A stretch of 64,000 nucleotides of DNA from contig CM057009.1 of the NCBI GenBank assembly GCA_029891345.1, positions 287,318,966-287,382,965 of the forward strand. The letters run 5' to 3'. The notes under the pieces were generated by a model, which was not told the origin of the DNA, ran no database searches, and was given only the letters and a program-made list of their open reading frames with translations. The DNA comes from Dryococelus australis. Taxonomy: Eukaryota; Arthropoda; Insecta; Phasmatodea; Phasmatidae. The translations under genes were made by a program, and so were the position numbers. Shown one piece after another: positions 59,428 through 64,000 of the stretch (the stretch's first letter is position 1; each line of letters begins with the position of its first letter).

Positions 59428-59500
59428 CTTCGTTAGCCTAGTGGTCAAGACACTCGACTGGCGAAACAAGGGTGGCGAGATCGAAGCCAGTAATTCTTAA
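59428..59500 (+). repeat. tRNA-like SINE head (boxes A and B)
   Basis: 'ttagcctagtggtcaagac' is box-A-like and 'gagatcgaagccag' about 30 bp on is box-B-like. It is followed by a body (acttgtgctgaataatg..., about 100 bp) and then by the tandem array at 59600-59905, which may be its expanded tail. Confidence 0.5.
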
Positions 59501-59599
59501 CTACTTGTGCTGAATAATGTCTGTAAGGGCGAGAGTACCATCTAGCATATGTCGGAATTTGACCTTAAGTGCCGACATCTGTGAAATCAACACCCCTAC

Positions 59600-59905
59600 A
59601 GGCCGATTTCAGAAACTAAGATGGCAGATACCAGTGGTACACTCTAGTAGACAATGGGAGAAATGAAGATGGCACACCATGACAGCATCCCTAGCAGACG
59701 ACATTGGTGCACTCTAGTAGAAGATGGGACAAACTAAGACGGCAGATGCTGCTTGCGCACTCTAGTATATGGCATTGGAAACAGAGGCAAAATGGCAGAT
59801 GCATGTCGTGCACTCTTGTGGCTAAAATTGGAAATTAAAATGGTGTATATCTGTGGTAAACTCTAGGGGACGACATTGACATGAAAGTTAAATGGGGGAC
59901 AGTGA
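59600..59905 (+). repeat. Irregular ~50-70-bp tandem array (gatggcaga ... gcactctagtag)
   Basis: The phrase gcactctagtag or a variant recurs near 59640, 59709, 59757, 59809 and 59860, each time with an upstream a-gatggcagat phrase and a downstream gaca-ttgg phrase. Units vary in length. It directly follows a tRNA-like SINE. Confidence 0.65.
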
Positions 59906-59934
59906 CAAGATTCCGGTGGGTTATTTACATGTGT

Positions 59935-60012
59935 AGGTCATTAACATCTGCAGGTAATTAACATATGTGAGCAATTAACATGTGCAGGTAATTAACATAA
60001 CCATAATTAACT
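59935..60012 (+). repeat. Short tandem repeat aggtaattaacat
   Basis: Imperfect 12-20-bp units built on (g)taattaacat(ctg/atgtg); about five units. Confidence 0.7.
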
Positions 60013-60809
60013 ATATGGCATCCAAAGGTCAAGGTTTAAGGACATCCGATATAGTCACCACCATACAAATGCAGCCCCCAATCCCCTGGTCTTAGAGCCC
60101 CATAATCCATCTACTCTTGCTACAGCCTTAGTAAAAAAATTCACCAACAAATATACATTTGACATGTTCCTTTTTTAACGATTTATAGTGATTTCCTGAG
60201 ATGAAAAACTAGCACTGTCAAAAACACAAAATTTTCCCACTAGAAAATTTTACATTCTAAAATTTCTAAAATAGTTTATTAAAGGCTTTAAACATCCCTA
60301 CAAAACTGCCGAATTTATTAAGTTATGAGTTATACATTGCCCTGATAATCTGTAATGCAGTAATTATACCATATGCCTATATATGCCTATATGCAGACAT
60401 TTTCACAAGAATAATTTCTTAGGCAAAATTGGTGAAGATGCCATTCTGCGATTTAAAAATTGCATATATGTATATATATATGTCACTTTGATATAACGTA
60501 TCTAATAACTAATAATATAAGATGATGTTTTTTTTTTTAATTTGTTAAAAATAGATACCTCTCTCAGGTCTCTCACAGTAGGCTATACAGTTATTGTCTT
60601 ATCTTCAATTTCTACGATTCTCACCTTCAGTTTTAAGTATTTATCCTTGATCAAAATGCTGTACCTTAGCAGAGCGCCTTAGAGAAGATTGATTTCGATT
60701 TAGTAATTATTATAGCTTAAATAACTTAGCATTTAAAAAAAATCATAATTTTTTTCTCTCTGGCTGTTGTGTGTCCTAATGCTAAATGTGAATTCTAACA
60801 TTGCCATGT

Positions 60810-61058
60810 GGAATTGTTAAAAAAACGAAATCGTTTAAAATAACAAAATTAAACCAACACTTACTGTTGTGTAAAAATAAAAAATAATGAAATTTATATG
60901 CAATTAGTAATAAAGAAAACATTCCCAATATGACATTTAGCCATGACATTACAGCAGCATGGTTAAGACGATCAAGGGCACTAGCTTCAACCGGAATACA
61001 CAAGGACCCTCTTGTTTGGGTCACTGAACTCCATGTATACTTTCTCTTGCTCTGTCAT
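60810..61058 (-). pseudogene. Possible small membrane-protein gene or remnant
   Basis: On the minus strand an ATG in good context (caaaatgac, at 61058) opens 'MTEQEKVYMEFSDPNKRVLVY' minus its last residue, stopping after 23 codons. In the adjacent frame 'ALDRLNHAAVMSWLNVIL' followed by GMFSLLLIAYKF forms a plausible membrane segment. The amino-acid composition is more protein-like than other frames nearby. No family was recognised and no splice structure explains the change of frame, so chance remains likely. Confidence 0.2.
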
Positions 61059-61080
61059 TTTGTTTGGAAGATTATGTAAG

Positions 61081-61180
61081 CTCAAAATTTCCTGTTTTTC
61101 CATCAAAATGTTTTTATTTTCCTAAAAATGTGTGGTTTTCCCTCATAAACTTCCTTTTTCCCCTCAGAATTTCCACAAAT
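61081..61180. repeat. T-rich minisatellite related to 12545-12667
   Basis: Repeats of tttccctcataaactt / ttcccctcagaatttcc with the same tttcccc-tcaaaattt core as the earlier array. Confidence 0.6.
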
Positions 61181-61189
61181 AAAACGGTA

Positions 61190-63720
61190 AGTCCTTCGAA
61201 GCCTCACAAATGACTGTAAGCCACAAAATCATCAAAAATTCACCCAAAAGAAACCTGTCCTTAGGGGCTTCAGGAGTCAAGAAGTCATCAGTATTGTTGG
61301 GTATATTAGATAATAAATAAAAATTCTTGTAAACTTTCTTAGAATCTTTCCAATCCGTGATTCAGGGAGAGCTGTAACAAATATACCTAAGAGACTTGAG
61401 CATTTTTAAAAGTAATGCTATATTCCGACCAGCAACGTATTCAGCCTAAGGGTGTTTCACTTTAAACAAGTATTCCAAATGCCTTCTCTTGATAAAGTAA
61501 ATTCTTTCAGATTAAATCAATATTTCAGAGTAAGAATTGGTTGTAAATTCAGGATTGTGATTTTTTTAGTTTACAGTCATGACTTGAGGCTCAGAAAATG
61601 GACTATATAATTATGAATTCTCTTCTAATTCTGACAACGTTCATAGCTTCCCCTTTGAACGCACTACAATTATTTTAACTTGTCATATATTGTAGACCTA
61701 CATGTGGCACAGTCATGAATGTAAAGCAATTTATGTATGTTGAAATATTTTGTTAACCGACTGTTTAAGTATTTCAACAAGGAAACGTTGCATATATTTT
61801 TGTGCATGTTGTGAAAATGTGTCTCCAAATTCATGTATCACGTGAATTCCCACACGCACCACATGTTGTATGCTTCACAGTATACTGGCGTGCTTTTAAA
61901 ATCTGTGCAAAACTGTTATTTGGGAAACAACTGATGGTGCCAAACATGAGAAAGCCAAGCGATGGTTTAAGAATTTTTAGTTCTAAATATTTTAATAATT
62001 ATCTAATTTTTTCCGGCTCTTTGGTATATTTGACAATCTTATAGACTTTATAATATAGATTTTAAATGTTCTATTATAACAGAATTAAAATTATGGCATA
62101 TTTTCCTCTTACGTTTTGTTATACTTGTTTCAGATACTTATGTGCGATTAATTATGGGAATAAAAACCAATGCTAAGGCTTGATGCATATGCATAAGTAC
62201 ACTAAGAAGTTCATTTGTTGTTTCCCACATAGCTAAGTAAATTGGTATTGTGTGTCCATTCTAATGACACAAAGACTTAAACTGCACAAAAGGTAGATTT
62301 TTTAAGATGGCACTTGATTTAAAAAGGTGTTTGGCACCATCTACGCGGTCTCAAAAAGAACCGAAATTTCCGCTTATAACTAGACTACAGAGTGGTTCTA
62401 AATCACCATTTTCAATTAAACCCGTGTGTCCGCTCTGTGCATAAATCTGTCTGTGTTTCAGTTGTATTGTGTGTATGTCGGTTAAAGTAAAGTAAAATCT
62501 TCTTTAAGATGACTAGTTTTATAAACTTAAATTGATGTTTCAATTAAACATTGAAACTGATTTGAATGTTACATGTTTTGTGTAATCATGCTAACGTTCA
62601 TGTAGAACAGATTTTGTATTAATATAAACCATCAATTAAGAATTAATGTAATATACATCCTAGACAACATCTCTGACATGTCTGGGGTTGTCCTTATAAG
62701 CTGAATGAATTGTTGTTGACATTAAAATATGTTAAATTTTAAAAGACATACGCTTCTCATTATATTACTGATTTTCGAAATGTCGCTGATTAGAAGCCGA
62801 CAAGAAACATCACAAAACAATATTTACATTTTTTAGGACTGAAAAGTTTAATTAAAAGTTATTAATGATTATTGACTATAATTAATAATACGTATGTTTA
62901 GTTTGCTAGCAAAATAATACCGATCGAGTTTAAAAACCAATGTAATGAAATGTTCGTAGCCTTATGGTTATCACTTAGTTTTTTTAAACATTATATATTT
63001 TAAAACTATTATTTAACATTACATAATTATAATAATAGAGAATTTATTTAAGTACATTTTACTGTCTCCAATGTTCGGTCATTGTTTTCTCTCTGCCGGT
63101 GAGTGTTGTATACGCTCACTCAACGAGATATCGAGATTTTTAAAGTACTAGAGGCGCCGACATTCTTATATAGTACTATCGGTATTGCAGCCCAAATGAG
63201 CAGCTAAACTACTCCAACTATGATATGCTATTTCGATTTTGTAATTTTAGTTTAGACCCTAAGCATTTAAATGATTTAATATTAACACACATATGTTCAT
63301 GCCACAAGAAATGCATATCAATCACCATGTACAAGTAAAAGCTAAAAGTTTGGGCCGTCATACGAAATACTTCAGCCATGGATCAACTATGCTAAATAAA
63401 TGCTTCTGATTTTTAACTGCCTCTGAAATAGTATTGAAATAGTAGTTAAAGCCAACTTGATAAAATTGTCACATATTAATATCCACTCAACTTACTTGAT
63501 TTAATCGTTACTACATAAAACAAGTAATTCACTTGAAATTAATAAAAACATTTCAAAGCAGTTTTTAAACAATGCAAAGAAAGAAAAATTGTATATGTTT
63601 TTAAAAAATGAAATAGCAATCAAACATTGTCTGCTTCATCAACAACCAGATATATGCACATTCGTATTCTTTGCAACACTCTTTCACAGAGTTCATTTCT
63701 GCAGTAAAGCATTTTCTAGG
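61190..63720. other. AT-rich intergenic DNA, no gene seen
   Basis: The open frame at 61802-62044 shows no recognised domain. No tRNA-like sequences or terminal repeats were found. Confidence 0.4.
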
Positions 63721-63724
63721 AATA

Positions 63725-64000
63725 CACTGCCTGATTAAAAGTATCCAGACACCTCTCTGTAAATATAAACTCAAGCCTAGATGGCACTACGACCGCTACT
63801 GCTGCTACAAAAAGGCAGAGTGCTCAATGTTGCTGAGCACTATCCGGTACCAGCAGAATGGGTAGAGCAAGGGACCTCAGTGACTTCGAATGTAGTGCAG
63901 TTATTTGTTGCTGCGTAAGAAGCAAGCCATCAGAGCCATTTCCGCCCTTCTAAATTTACCTAAGTTGATCATTGGGGATGGGATTGTGAAGAGGAACGGA
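63725..64000 (+). mobile_element. Tc1-like transposon, left end, cut by the window edge
   Basis: Follows a TA (63723-63724) and begins 'cactgcctgattaaaagtat' + ccagacacc, the typical Tc1-family terminal repeat of the form cactg-ctgat-aaagtatccggacacc. A start codon at 63858 opens 'MGRARDLSDFECSAVI', matching Tc1 transposase N-termini. The next helix reads on in another frame ('IRAISALLNLPKLIIGD'), after a frame change near 63927, and the first frame stops at about 63952. The transposase is therefore damaged here. The catalytic DDE region lies beyond 64000. Confidence 0.85.

Overview
The window is AT-rich, gene-poor intergenic DNA of a large arthropod genome. An insect is most likely, perhaps a polyneopteran. 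That placement is inferred from repeat content (tRNA-derived SINEs, gypsy elements, a TTF-finger hAT, a Tc1-like end, many satellites), not from a host gene. No intact host gene could be supported. Nearly every recognisable coding trace is a decayed mobile element.

Layout. 0-4.8 kb: a dispersed repeat, a striking 38-bp minisatellite whose unit resembles the 5' half (box A) of a tRNA, a ~119-bp satellite and degenerate repeats. 4.8-9.4 kb: the 3' end of a gypsy element with its LTR, an integrase-plus-OTU-protease fossil on the minus strand, and a textbook solo LTR with matching target-site duplication. 9.4-22 kb: mostly featureless, with one TA-flanked MITE, T-rich and 29-bp minisatellites, a ~140-bp satellite at two places and a ~116-bp satellite whose units carry a tRNA box-B-like motif. 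22-27.5 kb: the ~119-bp satellite in opposite orientation, tRNA-like SINE heads, an LTR-like CpG-rich block, another copy of the dispersed repeat, and a segment bounded by CGCG palindromes.

28.5-33 kb (minus strand): an old gypsy-type element with RNase H, integrase and an envelope-like region, beside a SINE. 34.4-37.7 kb (minus strand): a decayed hAT transposon (TTF zinc finger, DUF4371 region, hAT dimerisation motif) with a near-perfect in-frame 141-bp duplication and a 235-bp tandem duplication downstream. 38-46 kb: dispersed repeat, a second MITE family and a SINE. 46.1-47.5 kb (minus strand): a decayed member of a multicopy arthropod transposase-like family. 47.5-48.7 kb: a GC-rich island of unknown origin that shares a coding-like segment with 58.5-58.8 kb.

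48.9 kb: second copy of the first MITE family. 50.7-55.7 kb: a gypsy element with both LTRs and a large internal deletion; its 3' LTR is split by a 743-bp insertion. 56.3-57.2 kb (minus strand): ORF1 of a jockey-like LINE with zinc knuckles. 59.4-60 kb: a tRNA-like head followed by a tandem array. 63.7 kb to the end: the left end of a Tc1-like transposon cut by the window edge.

The pieces do not work together as a pathway; the window is a stratified record of insertions. The items most worth following are the two tandem arrays built on halves of a Pol III promoter, the integrase-OTU fossil, and the unexplained GC-rich coding-like pair at 47.5 and 58.6 kb.
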